64,000 nt of DNA from Magicicada septendecula (GCA_034769895.1 CM068370.1:39506844-39570843), one strand, 5' to 3'. Shown: positions 1-11,072, counted from the first letter of the stretch. Numbers and translations are program-made. The notes: generated by a model from the sequence alone, not told the origin.

Positions 1-230
1 GGCAGATCCTTCACTTGATATCTCCTTAATATCCTACGATTGAAAGTTTTTGACTCTGTCGTCAGACATTTATAACGCTGGAGTCCGACATGGCTGCAGA
101 TAGGCAGTCAACTCAAACTGCTAATCGCGTTTGATTGACCCTGTAATCTGTTTGTAATCTGTCAATACACAAAAATGTTGTTGTTTTTTGTGTTTAGTGT
201 CTTAATGTTGTGACGACCTCTAATAAGGAA

Positions 231-275
231 AATAACCTGAGGATGGAACTTTAGTTCCGAAACGCGTTGTGTTTT
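231..275 (+). ncRNA. Hammerhead-like motif 1
   Basis: CUGAGGA (237-243) is followed by one U, a 5-bp hairpin (GGAAC, loop UUUA, GUUCC) and GAA (259-261). Next comes the self-complementary hexamer ACGCGU (262-267) and U268 where the cleavable H17 would lie. Stem I is weak, with only about 2 bp. The layout matches short hammerhead ribozymes in which stem III forms between two molecules. The extra U before stem II departs from the canonical hammerhead. The downstream A-rich sequence may be the end of the same retroelement. Activity is unproven. Confidence 0.4.
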
Positions 276-337
276 TAATATAAAACAAGTGAACCACAAG
301 ACGGACTATTCAGGTAATATCTAAAAAAAAAAAATTA

Positions 338-698
338 ATTAATGATACCATTATCAAAATGATTAAAACCGGTCTTCTGTTAGGCCGCGGCCGGTTGCTA
401 CGTAACAGCGACATCGTCGACAACGTTTCTAATCCCACCCTCGGGCATCTTCTTCAGGCCGCAAAACGCGATAGCGTGTTATGAAACAGTTACGGCGGAT
501 CTTGGTCGAACGATACCCGACAACTTCGGGTAAGAGCAACCTACGTTTTGCGGCCTGAAGGTGATGCCCGAGGGTGGGATTAGAAACGTTGTCGCTGTTA
601 TATAGCAACCGACTATGGCCTAACAGCCTGGTCTTTAAACATTTTGATAATACTGACACCGACCGCGTGAGCGTACTACAAAAATTAATGATTCCATT
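338..698. mobile_element. Palindromic (foldback) element with 15-bp target duplication
   Basis: Two long inverted arms (about 350-468 and 544-660) surround a spacer of about 75 bp. The inner parts of the arms are nearly identical, and the outer parts have decayed. Flanking direct repeats at 338-352 and 684-698 match at 14 of 15 positions, which looks like a target site duplication. On the minus strand the left arm carries CUGAAGAAGAUGCCC...UAGAAACG, related to the hammerhead-like motif seen elsewhere. There is no coding capacity. A variable, rather long target duplication fits retrotransposition better than cut-and-paste. Confidence 0.6.
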
Positions 699-1497
699 GT
701 GTACCACCGATTAAGGTAATCAGGCAAAGTAGGATATCACTGTAGGCCTCCGTAGCGTACAAGGAAGATAGTGTAGGCTTTAACCGCCCATTTATACACG
801 TTTATTTGACTTAAAGACTGTTGCCAGAGCTGTTGGGATGCGCGTCGTGAGACGTCCCAATGGTTTCCTAGTTCCGAGCTTCCGGAAGGATCTCCTGCCT
901 AGTGGTCATGTCCATATGGAATATTTAATTTATGCAGTGCCCGCTACAACGGCATGCTCGTACTATCTTGTTCTAGTACAGTAAGTGCCGAGGCCGTTTC
1001 CAAGAATCACCTGGACGTGGTCGGTACTTGGCAAAGCCGGCTATGAGGAGGTTTGCCTGGGTCTTTGCGGCTCGGACGTAAAATTTACGTGCAAGTCGCC
1101 GCACGGTGTCATCCAAGGAGCGGACACCGAATCCACTTCTCAAAAGTCGAGAAGCGAACCGATAGGGGGCTTTGGCCGCTATCCGAAGGCCCTTATCGAG
1201 AACGCTTTGCAACTTTCTTTTATGAACAGCTGCAAGGTAACCCTAGACAGGAATGGCATAGGTGATGATCGGCAACAGGTACGCTTTGACGATCAACTTA
1301 CCTATAGCTTGCGGGTCATAGCCTTGTTGACAAGTATTGGAAACAGAGTCGCCAGGCGAGCGGACGCTCTAGTTCTCATCGTCTGTGCGTGGGTACGCCA
1401 GGTGAGCCGACGATTTACTTAAAGACTAAAAAATCAAACTTGATTTTATGGTGCTCCCCGGATATCGAACCCGAGGCTATAGATTAATTAACCAGGT
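699..1497 (-). mobile_element. tRNA-derived SINE, split by a LINE insertion
   Basis: Both parts (699-819 and 1428-1497) align by eye to the complete SINE at 57613-57901. The right part holds a decayed tRNA-like head with a degenerate B box (on the minus strand, near 1458-1470). The left part is the 3' body and ends next to an A/T-rich flank. A LINE fragment of about 600 bp sits between them, flanked by ACTTAAAGACT at 809-819 and 1417-1427. The SINE is therefore older than the LINE. Confidence 0.6.
820..1416 (-). mobile_element. Jockey-like LINE fragment, C-terminal end
   Basis: Minus-strand translation gives LLPIITYAIPV, then KRKLQSVLDKGLRIAAKAPY and SLDDTVRRLARKFYVRAA, typical of the region after the reverse transcriptase in Jockey-clade non-LTR elements. 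The longest open piece is 79 codons (973-1212). A stop interrupts the upstream part. A related fragment lies at 16640-17285. Perfect 11-bp direct repeats (ACTTAAAGACT) on either side indicate insertion into a SINE. It is 5'-truncated and non-functional. Confidence 0.6.
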
Positions 1498-1685
1498 GTA
1501 ATTATATAAAAACTGTAAGACACAAAAGTTTTTAAAAACATACAAACACTTGGTAAGTTTCACAGTTATACTGTGTTTGTATGATTTTGAAAACCTTTGT
1601 AGTACTATGTTTCACCAAATGCCCAACGAGTCATCAATTAATATCGTGAAAAGCTGTAAGACACTTAGAGATTACAATCTTACTT

Positions 1686-1745
1686 CTGTGTGTGTGTGTG
1701 TATGTTTTTGTGTGTCTGTGAGTGTGTGCGCGCGCGCGCGCGCGT
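1686..1745. repeat. (TG)n followed by (CG)n microsatellite
   Basis: Alternating TG/TG-rich sequence passes into a run of CG dinucleotides (about 1727-1744). All of it is alternating purine-pyrimidine. Confidence 0.85.
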
Positions 1746-2440
1746 GTAGGCTGTCTTTGATGTAAAAATATGTGTAGCATTAAAAAACTCATATACGTGA
1801 AAATGATATGAAGCTGACTACGGACCAAAATCCCAAACAGTGAGAGAAAGGAATAATATTTAACTTGATGTAACTGTCAAAATTATCGTGTTTATCAACA
1901 CATTTCTCGCTGCTCGTTTGTTTTGCATGGATATAAATTAGTATAATTTCCGTAGTATAATGTTCTGTAGTTTACGATACGTCAAAACATTCGAAAGCAA
2001 TCAAATAACGCCTGAAGAAACGCGCGCGCGTGTATGATATTTCTGTTGAGCCCGATAACCATATGAATAAATTATTGTACTTGATCGTCAGCCAAGTTAT
2101 TTGTAAAACTAGAAACTGGGTTACATCGTGATACTCCTTCGACCTGCCCACGGCTGCGAAGGAATAATCATCCGTAAACTCTTTTCCCTGTACCGGTCAC
2201 AATCTCTTATGAACTTAGACAGGTTCAAATAAACAAAAATTAAAGTAAAATAGTGCGTTGACTTTGTTTCTTATAATGGGATTGTGAAGAGAAAGCTGAA
2301 TAGTTATACTGTATAATTTTATAGATGGCGTATTGATACCTCGGGTACTTCAAGAAAAAAATGAAAAATGTACAGTCATTGCACAAATTCAATCCACAGA
2401 AAATGCTTCAATAAATCTAAAAAATATATATATTTATGTT

Positions 2441-2505
2441 CATTCACCAATCAATGAATTCATTCTTCATTCACCAAACAATGAATTCATTCTTCATTCA
2501 CCAAT
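2441..2505. repeat. 27-bp tandem repeat, about 2.4 copies
   Basis: The block CAATGAATTCATTC recurs at 2452 and 2479 (period 27 bp) with a partial copy on either side. The units are almost identical, so this is a recent small duplication. Confidence 0.8.
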
Positions 2506-3346
2506 GTACAGATTATAAGTTAAATGTAGTCGCATTCATAAGCGAAGTTTTATATGTGTACTACGTTACTGACAACAAAGAAGTAGTTTCTATGGAAACT
2601 CACCGGTTCCCATTTTCGATCACGCACCAGCGGTCGTTTTCAAATGTGCCACACGTCCTTATAAACATTTTCAATGTTAAAAAGTTCTATTTCGTTAAGT
2701 ATGTGATATGCAAAACTCAGGAAAACATTACTGTATTCATTTTCACTCTAGTCCTAATACAATTTTTCTGAAACTACTTATGGCATCTACATAGTTCGTC
2801 TTTTGATGAACTAACATTACAATAATAGAGAATATCATATGTCTGTGTACTAAACCATTTACTCGAAATACTCTGAAGCAAATTATACATCTACTTAATT
2901 ACTTAATACTGAATCTAATACAACATAATACAACTCTGGTGTTTTTTTCAATTTGTGACCTCCTTTAATTCCATTTTCTGTTTATGTCCGCCAACTAGGG
3001 ATAGGGCAAGTTCTAGTCGTTCCGTTTTACCCTGTTTCATGTATATTCTGTCAATGTTTAATTCTTACTTTCTGTTGCAACCGTATAAGTTTACTGCCTC
3101 TCCACGCTCTTATTACAGCTCTTTTCATTATTCCTTGAATTTTCCAAGGTAACTAGATTTCTTTTCACAAAAATATCAAGTCTGTTCCCTTCCTTTTTGC
3201 GTAGTTTCTGATTGCGTCTTTTTTTCAGTTATCTTTCTTAATTTGATTGGACATTAAGATTTATTTAAGATATTCTCTCTATTCCATCTTTTTTCATCAA
3301 AATTGTATACATTCCAATAATTTACACAGGTCCACACACTCACCCC

Positions 3347-3386
3347 CTCTCTCTCTCTCTCTCTCTCTAATACACACAGACACACC

Positions 3387-3449
<63 letters not shown>
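3347..3449. repeat. (CT)n microsatellite
   Basis: Two CT tracts (3347-3368 and 3391-3449) are separated by a short CA-rich segment and abut hAT-like MITE A. Confidence 0.9.
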
Positions 3450-3450
<1 letters not shown>

Positions 3451-3478
3451 CTCTATATATCTATCTCTTCCTCTCTCC

Positions 3479-3937
3479 TCCCCTTACAATGGTGTATTTA
3501 GGGGGGAACGAACGGGGCCGGCCGGAAACCCCCCCCCCAGAGAGACGGAAAAAGTTGACAAATTTTGTTAAACTCTGTAAGTTTTAAACTATTCTGTCGT
3601 TCTTTTCAGCTGTGTACGCTAATACAATAGTAACTCTTTTTTACTTTTTTTTTAATATACAAACAGGCTTATTATACAGCATTTGCCTATACGTTTGAAA
3701 TATGAAATATAGCAAAATCAATCCAGTCAATAAGTATGTTCTAAACAATGTTTCAATAACGGGTATTTTTATTATGTTATTACCGCTTATTTTAATGGAT
3801 TAATTTCAGGTTACTATCAAACCACTTTAAAGATAGTAATACTGATTAGTCTCCACTTGTTTTCTTCTTTTGCATGAAGCCGATTCGACCGAACACCCCT
3901 TCCAAGACCAAATTCTAGATACGCCACTGCCCTCTTA
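3479..3937 (-). mobile_element. hAT-like MITE, copy A
   Basis: A 443-bp element (3487-3929) whose right end reads inward as CAGTGGCGTATCTAG and whose left end is the decayed CAATGGTGTATTTA with a G-rich run. Flanking octamers TCCCCTTA and CCCTCTTA match at 6 of 8 positions. The interior matches copies B, D, E and F. An 8-bp duplication and CAG-starting imperfect terminal repeats fit the hAT superfamily. It has no coding capacity. Confidence 0.7.
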
Positions 3938-4455
3938 ATTTGTTGGAGTATACAACAGAAGACATTACAATTTAACTTCAGGAGATCAAGCTTCTGCCAC
4001 GAACTGAATTTTGAATTTTTCAATTTGCTAAAAGTTTCTTCAGTCACACACATACGTAAGTTTTTTTTTTTTTTTTAGTTTGTGCTCACCACTCTAATTT
4101 TGTTTACAGTGTTACCAAAGAATTCAAACAGATTCACTTCGCCAGTGTAAATATGCTAGGCCTATATATCTGCAGCTACTGAGGTCGTTCCCTATTTCCA
4201 ACTTTACGTAAAGTCTCGGACGAATCACATTTTCTTCTTCCACTTATAACACCATCATGCATTTCTGCTATCCCATAACATGCCGTTTTAAGTCTGTTTT
4301 GCAACGATGGATTCACAGGTCGTATTCATTGTCTTTTAAACTTCTTGTACCGTCGAGAGAACTTAATTTCTTCACCTTATATTTAAGATAATCCTTCGAT
4401 AAACAGCAAGCAAATCTTCAAAATATTTTATAGTTTAGTTTAATTAAATTATTTT
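3938..4455. other. Unassigned stretch
   Basis: AT-rich sequence with a poly-T tract near 4059-4076. I see no gene or repeat family match. Confidence 0.4.
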
Positions 4456-5045
4456 ATCATCATCATCTTTACAACACGGCATTGGCATGGTATTGCCTGT
4501 TCCGCCTTCAAAAGTCTTTCAGCCAGGGTCTACCCACACACCTGTGTCCTATAGTTTTGTATTTCCAGACTTGTTTGGCCAGTCTGGAATCTGGCATTCT
4601 TCCTAAGCGTTCTTTCCACCGTTGTTTGTAATCTTTTAATTTTCTTCAAGTTAAAAACTTGTAACTCTTCTTTTATGGCCTCACTTCTTATACGGTCAAG
4701 TTTAGAACACCTTTTAACTCCTCTTAAGAACGCCATTTCCGAAGCCTGTATTTTACTGTCTTGTTTTTTGGTTGGTGTCCATAATTCACATCCATGGGAC
4801 AGTGCAGGGACCGCCATAACTTTGTAAAACTTTAATTTTGTATATCGACGTACCTTGTTTCTAAAAATATGGTTGATTGTTCCAAAAATCTTTGGAACTT
4901 ACCTAACTTATATATCCTATCATAGCCAATATCATTTCCCAAATAATTAACGTGCCTCACTTGTTCTAGAATTCGATCACTAATCATTATTTTTTGTCTT
5001 ATTGGCTCCTTACCGCATTACTTTTGTTTGAATAGTTACAGTTTC
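4456..5045 (-). mobile_element. LINE 3' fragment with (GAT)n tail
   Basis: Minus-strand translation gives ILEQVRHVNYLGNDIGYDR, then KLWRSLHCPM (frameshifted), then LSHGCELWTPTKKQDSKIQ and SEMAFLRGVKRCSKLDRIR. This is the segment after the palm domain of a non-LTR reverse transcriptase. The longest frame is 95 codons (4530-4817). The 3' end is at about 4456 with a short (GAT)n tail on the minus strand. Close relatives lie at 10441-10865 and 32741-33165. It is a broken, 5'-truncated relic. Confidence 0.75.
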
Positions 5046-5535
5046 ATATGACTTTCATATTATATTGTTATTAAATTATTTTATTTTTATATTATCTTCT
5101 AGACCAGTTCCTATAAACAATTGTGTTATAAGGTCTTGTTTCGTAAACTTTCTCTTTTTTAGTTTAGAGAAATTATGTCATCTTGATTTTGGTTTAGTTA
5201 CGGAGTAGGCTAAGCTGTTATATTGCAGAAGCGGCCAAAGGAAAGTTTCACGTGTCCAAGTGGGAGCGGTTGAAAACAAAAGTGTCACTGCTGCCAAATC
5301 AAACCGATTAACATACGGAAACAGGTTGCACTTTTAGTTCGCGTCATCTGACTTTATAATTTATTGGAAATCTCCTTTTGTAGCTTGTCCAGAAGTTCTA
5401 CCTCTCACGAATTGTCTTGTCACTTCCGTTTCTATAAATTTGGTAGTGTTTTTGTTTTCATATATTTATTCTTTTGAAGGTATTCTTTTGAGAACTGTAA
5501 ATTATTTTTCACAAAAATATAATCAGATAATATAC
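5046..5535. other. Unassigned AT-rich stretch
   Basis: No coding or repeat signature was recognised. Confidence 0.4.
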
Positions 5536-6385
5536 CTGTAACAAAAGGGATCAGACAGGGGTGATTCCCTAAGTCCCGTACTCTTCAGTGTAGTTATGGA
5601 TGAAATTATTAAGGAAGTAAAATATATGAGAGGATATAGGATGGGTAGAAGTGTGTTTAATAATATATGTTATGCATACGACGTTATTCTAATAGCGGAA
5701 AATGAAAATGACTTACAAAGACTTGTGTATAATTGTAACAAAGCATGCCAGAAATATAACATGAAGATACCGGAACAGAAAACAAAGTCAATTATAATTT
5801 CACTTGACCCATTAAGGAGAATGCTTGTGATAAATGACAGAATAATAGAATATGTAACGCAAATAGAGTACTTAGGAACAAGGCTTACAAGTAACAATAG
5901 GGCAGATGAAGAAATAGAACATCAATTGTTGAAAGCAAGAAGAATTGCTGGATGCATGAATAACCTTATGTGGAATAATACGAAGATATTATCACGCAAA
6001 AACTAGGGTTTACAAAAGCACAAACGTCCAGGAATATCCTATGCATCATAGACAAATACAGCAACAACTCAAAGAAATCGAGAAACTACAGAAATGACTG
6101 TATTACGGAGGATACTAGGAAAGACAATGTACGATAGGTTGCCAAACAATAGTGTAAAAGAAACGTGTAATGTAACAGATATTAATTCTTGGATTGCGGA
6201 AAGAAGAAGGATATGGAGTGATCAAATATCAAGAATGGATGACACAAGGCTAGTGAAAAAGACAAGAGATAGCCAATCAAACACGAAGAGGATTTTTGGT
6301 CGGCCAATGAGGAGGTGTAATGACAGCATGTAGGACCGTTGTTATAAAACAGGACTGACTCCTAACTAGGAATTAAATAGTAATT
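5536..6385 (+). mobile_element. LINE reverse transcriptase relic
   Basis: The translation begins near the palm motif (VTKGIRQG, then SPVLFSVVMDEIIKEV). It continues through NICYAYDVILIAENENDLQR, where the catalytic YADD box is changed to YAYD, and on to EYVTQIEYLGTRLTSNNRAD. The main frame is 136 codons (5596-6006). A shifted frame at 6094-6333 carries VLRRILGKTMYDRL and IWSDQISRMDDTRLVKK, the usual C-terminal block. The element ends next to the CAT/ATG repeat at 6386. The lost Asp and the frameshifts mean it is inactive. Confidence 0.75.
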
Positions 6386-6425
6386 ATCATACTCATCATC
6401 ATCATCATCATCATCATCACCACTC
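6386..6425. repeat. (CAT)n tract shared by two converging LINE tails
   Basis: About ten CAT units sit exactly between the 3' end of the plus-strand LINE (to about 6385) and the 3' end of the minus-strand LINE (from about 6426). On the minus strand it is a (GAT)n tail. Confidence 0.7.
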
Positions 6426-7357
6426 CAAGGACTAGGCCTTAGACGTGATCCGGAACCCATCTCCTCCTCGGTCTACCGACATCTCTCTTCCCAGTTGAAT
6501 GATAACTCAAGGCAGCCACAGGTAGACGGATATCAGGCATGCAATTCTCCGATCCAAAAAGGAACAACCTTGCGTCCTTCTTAGAAATTTCATTTCAGCT
6601 GTCTGAATCCTCTGCACATCCCTTTTACCAAGAGTCCATGTCTCACTAGCATGGAATCGTTCCACAGATGCGTCTAAATTTTGTTAGCTTACTATCCCAG
6701 TCAGTATCAGTTCTATATGAGATATTACAACCCAGGAAATTAAAATGACTAACTTGATCCAAAATCTGACTATTCACGACTATTTTAGTTCTTATAGGAT
6801 ACCTGCCCTGAAATGCCATCGTTTTAGATTTTGTAGCAGAGATCTGTAGCCCATAGTCTTGTATGATGCTATTGAACGTAAATATCGCCCGCTGTAACTG
6901 ATCTTCTGTTTTCTGTATCATTACCTTGTCATCTGCATAAAGCAATGCATTCACATGAATATTTCGCTGAAGTGATATTCCCGAGTCAACTTTAGCTGTC
7001 CATTGCCGAAATATGTCGTCCATGTAGATATTAAAAAGTGTCGATGAAATAGGGCATCCTTGTCTCACACCTTTATTTGTAGGAATATCTTCTGATAATT
7101 TACCATTCAAATCCACGGCAACCGCTGTCTTGTAATATAAGCTTCTAAGAACTTTAATGAATTGCGAAAGGACACCCCCTTCGTTCCATTATATTCCAGA
7201 GTAGCGAACGTTTCACATTATCAAATGCTTTCGACACATCTATGAATGCTAGATGAGTCTCCAATATAAATTCCCTTGTTTTTTCAATTATTAATTCAAG
7301 TATAAAAATAGCATCTATGCTATCTAATAATAATAATAATAAAAAATATAAAGTCAA
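6426..7357 (-). mobile_element. LINE reverse transcriptase relic
   Basis: Read on the minus strand, an upstream piece (7154-7357) has HLAFIDVSKAFDNVKRSLLW, the first catalytic block with its Asp. The next frame (6646-7116, 156 codons) has GVRQGCPISSTLFNIYMDD and ALLYADDKVMIQ, with an intact YADD box, then FNFLGCNISY. A frameshift near 7117-7153 separates them. The C-terminal end continues to about 6430 in a broken frame and finishes at the (GAT)n tail. It is truncated at its 5' end and not functional. Confidence 0.8.
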
Positions 7358-7910
7358 TTCCCCTTTCTTTTTACGTAGTTTTTAAGAGCATTTTTGTCAA
7401 TTGCCTTTCTTAAAATTGTTTTAAAAGCTCAAGCTGCCTAAATAAATACATCTGTAAATGCCATTGAATTACTAAGACAAGATATCACAAATGTTATGGA
7501 GTTAGAAGGTAAGACAAGCGGAGAGTTTTTTTGTAAATTTATACTATATCAGTGCCTTCTTTAATGGTTCACTAGATTCGATGCGTAGGATGCAGTTTTT
7601 AAATATTGTAGATGTTTTAAATATTTTAAGAGCTTGTAACACCGTGTATCCAAATCGTTTATTAAGAAACATGTGCAATAAATTCTATAGTCTTACGATG
7701 TATACTCAATTCGTTAAAAAACTGTAGAAGCAGATCTTGAAATAATGGCTACCAGATACATTAAAAAATCACATGTATATAAAATTATATGGAACAAACT
7801 TGAAAAAAAAAAAACGTTTCGTAGGTAATCAGTATGGGTCAAAGCAATCTTAGGAGGAAGGAAAACAAATGTATGGTTTACTCAAATTCCCCGTAAATAT
7901 TATCTTGTTT

Positions 7911-7990
<80 letters not shown>

Positions 7991-8689
7991 CAAAAATTGC
8001 CTCGATTAAGCCATAATTTTGTTGGACCGATATTGAAACTTTAATAGTTTTGTGATCTCATAAGGAAAACAAGATTTACCACCTAATCGAACGGAACATT
8101 TATTATCATAAAAAAACTAACTTCATTGTTGTTATTTGTGATCGCTAGTTACCGTTTTCTTGGAATTCGTGCCGATTTAATCGCCACGATAATTCGAGAC
8201 GGTTTAATCTAGGAACAAGATAACGGTATCTAATTAACTACAAGTAAATCTGTGATGAGCACTTGTTGGATCGGTTCCGTCCGTTGTCAGTCACGAACGC
8301 TAGTCGTGGACCAAAGGGCAGTGAAAGAAGAAAGCACGGACTATTTTTATAATATTCTTTCGTGAAAGCTGCGTCGCACTACATTATAAAGACGGACTTG
8401 GATTCCATGAAATCACCTTCACTGAAGTAAGGATTTATTTTATGAGCGTGCACGCAATATAATCCATAGCGCGCGAAATTCATACAATAGTGGAAAGTGG
8501 AAAATACTTGATACCTGATTTATTGTTTTTTTAACATTACTCGAAAGCGGGTGAGAATTTTGCCAAATTTTTCAGATAAACCTCATTCTTATATGTCGGT
8601 ACTCAGTCTTAGAAAGCGGGTTAAACACAAAATATTATGAAACCTAACCTACTGATAATGTTAAATATTTATTTATTTAGAGTTATGGC
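7358..8689. other. Unassigned stretch
   Basis: AT-rich sequence containing the (CA)n tract at 7912-7987. No gene or recognisable element. A pair of short direct repeats around AAAGCGGGT (near 8544 and 8613) is noted without interpretation. Confidence 0.4.
7912..7987. repeat. (CA)n microsatellite
   Basis: About 38 uninterrupted CA units. Confidence 0.95.
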
Positions 8690-9785
8690 CTTTAAAGGTA
8701 AATATCCACTGAGGATCAATGACTCAAAGAGATATTGCCAAGGAGTGTGGTGTGAGTTTAGGAGCTGTCAACAAGATTTTGAAGCAAAAAAGGGACACTG
8801 GGACGATTGAAGTGAACAGAAAAGGGAAATGTGGAAGGAAAAGAAAGACAACAGCAAAGGATGAAGCTTTTTTAATAAGGGAAAGTAAATTAAACCCTAG
8901 GAAAACCAGCCAAGAACTTCAGCAAGACTTGGCACACGCTGGAGTTATTGTTCATGACTCCACCGTACGAAAACGACTTATAGAAGGAGGAAGAAAAACA
9001 GTCAGACCTAAAAAAAAACAGTTATTGACTGCTGCCATGATGACAAAACGATATGATTGGGCAAAAAAATATGTGAGCTGGACTGTTGAAGATTGGAGAA
9101 AAGTGTTGTTCTCAGATGAGAGCCATTTTTTGGTACAAGGACAGCGATCTCGTTTCGTTAGAAAAAGTGACAATGAAAAACTTACGACAGCTCATATTGA
9201 TCAAACAGTTAAACATCCGTTAAAGAAGATGTTCTGGGGCTGCTTTTCTTATAAAGGTACCGGATGCCTTGTGCCGATCGAAGGCATGATGAACTCGCAA
9301 AAATACAGAGACTTGCTAGAACACAGATTGGAAACTGAACTAAGAAAAGTTGATGCCAACGGTCAAGCAGTTTTTCAACAAGATTCGGCTCCATGTCACG
9401 TGTCCAATATAATGATGAAATATTTCAAGGACAAAAAGATATCATGCCTTGAATGGCCAGGAAACTCACCGGACCTTAATCCGATTGAAAATCTGTGGGC
9501 TATTGTAAAAGCTAGACTTCGTAAAATAGATTGCACAACAAAAACAAAACTGATTGAGGCTGTAATCCACACATGGTTTCGAGACCAGCAAATATCAGAA
9601 AACTGTAAAAAACTTGTTGATTCTATGCCAAAACGTGTTGAAGAAGTTATAAAAGCCAAGGGAGGACATATTTCCTATTAAAACAATTTAAATTGTATTC
9701 TTTTCTCTTTTTTCTTCGTCTATAACTGATAAATGTTGTTTTTTTCAAATTATCACTTGTGTTCACATTAATTCGCACAGTACTG
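8690..9785 (+). mobile_element. Tc1-like transposon, 5' end missing
   Basis: The element contains the transposase frame at 8719-9681. Its right end is an inverted-terminal-repeat-like end finishing ...CAGTACTG at 9785 and followed by TA. Reading inward from that end gives CAGTACTGTGCGAATTAATG, typical of Tc1 ends, which insert at TA. No matching left terminal repeat was found upstream, so the left part seems deleted and the copy could not be mobilised. The left boundary is approximate. A LINE relic starts directly after the TA. Confidence 0.75.
8719..9681 (+). CDS. Tc1-like transposase, near full length
   Basis: A 320-residue DDE transposase that would bind the terminal repeats and cut and paste the element in the nucleus. 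The N-terminus has a helix-turn-helix (MTQRDIAKECGVSLGAVNK, residues 1-19) and a basic GRKRKT stretch near residue 39, then a second DNA-binding helix region. The catalytic triad is visible as VLFSDESHF (first Asp, near residue 133), VFQQDSAPCH (second Asp, near 221) and SPDLNPIENLW (Glu). This is the DD34E spacing of Tc1. A stop at 8710-8712 lies just upstream in frame. The usual family length is about 340 residues, so roughly the first 20 are missing or in another frame. No internal stop is seen. Without a left terminal repeat it is probably a recent but immobile copy. Confidence 0.85.
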   Translation: MTQRDIAKECGVSLGAVNKILKQKRDTGTIEVNRKGKCGRKRKTTAKDEAFLIRESKLNPRKTSQELQQDLAHAGVIVHDSTVRKRLIEGGRKTVRPKKKQLLTAAMMTKRYDWAKKYVSWTVEDWRKVLFSDESHFLVQGQRSRFVRKSDNEKLTTAHIDQTVKHPLKKMFWGCFSYKGTGCLVPIEGMMNSQKYRDLLEHRLETELRKVDANGQAVFQQDSAPCHVSNIMMKYFKDKKISCLEWPGNSPDLNPIENLWAIVKARLRKIDCTTKTKLIEAVIHTWFRDQQISENCKKLVDSMPKRVEEVIKAKGGHISY

Positions 9786-9787
9786 TA

Positions 9788-10310
9788 GTTATAAACAACA
9801 GCACTTTAGAACAAGTGAGCCGTTTCAAATATCTAGGCTGTGCCGTAATCTAAGAATCTGAATATAATATAAGAGTTAACATAAAAAATTTTAGGAATAT
9901 TTGTGGTACGATTCACAGAAATCTTAGAAATAAAACAAGACACAGCACAAGGATGAAATTTTATAAGCGAATTCCAATACCCACGTTGATTTATGCCAGT
10001 GAGGCGTTGGTCATGACAAAAAAAGAAAGCGGCAAGATTCAGAGTGCGCTAAAATGCAGTTTCTTCGAAATACTTTAAATTATACATTGCAATATAGAAT
10101 AAGGAATGAAGATATCAGACAGAAATCGAAGTAAAGGACATAAATGAAATTATTTCAATTTACAGAAGACAATGGTGGGATCATCTGCAAAGGATGACAG
10201 AGGATCGATTGTCGAAATTGGCACTGAACTATAAAGCCATTGGTAGAAGAGATGTGGGTCGTCCGAGGATGAGATGGGTGCCGGAACAGGTTTATATAAC
10301 CGAATCCTTG
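9788..10310 (+). mobile_element. LINE fragment (post-RT region)
   Basis: Plus-strand translation in shifting frames gives TLEQVSRFKYLGCAVI, then INLRNICGTIHRN, IPIPTLIYASEALVMTKKES and MTEDRLSKLALNYK, then a GRRDVGRPRMRW block. These are the usual C-terminal landmarks of RT-encoding non-LTR elements. There are several frame breaks, and it abuts the right end of the Tc1 element. Confidence 0.7.
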
Positions 10311-10400
10311 AAGAGGAGCAGAAGAAGGAGATTAAGTTCAGAACACTTTTTAACTCCTCTTAAGAATGTCATTTCCGATGCTTGTATTTCACAAAGTTTT
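10311..10400 (-). mobile_element. Short LINE fragment, inverted
   Basis: On the minus strand the sequence encodes SEMTFLRGVKKCSEL, matching the SEMAFLRGVKRCSKL block at 4456-5045. It lies head-to-head with the plus-strand copy that follows. Confidence 0.5.
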
Positions 10401-10440
10401 TATTGATAAAAATATAAAATTTTTAACAATTTTTACCAGA

Positions 10441-10865
10441 ACGGAGTCAGTAATATTCTACTTATAATTAGTTACAAAATGTAAGTTTTAAAAAATTATG
10501 GCAGTCCCCGTACTCTCCTATGGGAGTGAATTACGGACAACAACAAGACAGTAAAATACAGGCCTCGGAAATGGCATTCTTAAGAAGAGTTAAAATCTGT
10601 TCAAAACTTGACCGTATAAGAAATGAGGCCATAAGAGAAGAGTTACAAGTTTTTAACTTGAAGGAAAATTAAAAGATTACAAACAACGGTGGGATGAACG
10701 CTTAGAAAGAATGTCAGATTCCAGACTGGCCAAACAAGTTTGGAAATACAAGCCTACAGGACACAGGTGTGTGGGTAGACCGAGGAAGAGATGGCTGGAG
10801 GATTTTTGAAGGCGGAACAGGCAACACCTCGTCTATGCCGTGTTGTGAAGATGATGTTTAGATTA
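10441..10865 (+). mobile_element. LINE 3' fragment ending in GAT repeat
   Basis: Translation in broken frames gives SEMAFLRRVKICSKLDRIR, then NEAIREELQVFNLK and GVWVDRGRDGWRIFEGG. It ends at GAAGATGATG (about 10850-10857). It is the same family as 4456-5045 and 32741-33165. Confidence 0.7.
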
Positions 10866-11004
10866 AGGCGCAGCTAGCAGCAAGGATTTTCTTCCAGAGG
10901 AAGCGGCGGTTTGGCGGAAGTTCTGTGGGAGGTTAGACTTAATAAGAAGAAGTCTTAGCGGATTAGGGGTGTGTCATTACTCTGCTTTATCGCCTATTTT
11001 TATG

Positions 11005-11041
11005 TCTTCTTCTTCTTCTTCTTCTTCTTCTTCTTCTTCTT

Positions 11042-11071
<30 letters not shown>
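11005..11071. repeat. (TTC)n tract, LINE (GAA)n tail
   Basis: About 22 TTC units directly abut the 3' end of the minus-strand LINE that follows, so on that strand it is a (GAA)n tail. Confidence 0.85.

Positions 11072-11072
<1 letters not shown>

Larger units (their letters stand above)
1498..3346. other. Unassigned AT-rich stretch
   Basis: No gene, RNA or recognisable element is seen apart from the two simple or tandem repeats listed separately (1686-1745 and 2441-2505). Short open frames here lack recognisable motifs. Confidence 0.5.

Noticed and set aside
6386-6425. (CAT)n as a CRISPR-like or regulatory repeat
   Set aside because: It is a simple triplet repeat between two LINE tails in a eukaryotic context.
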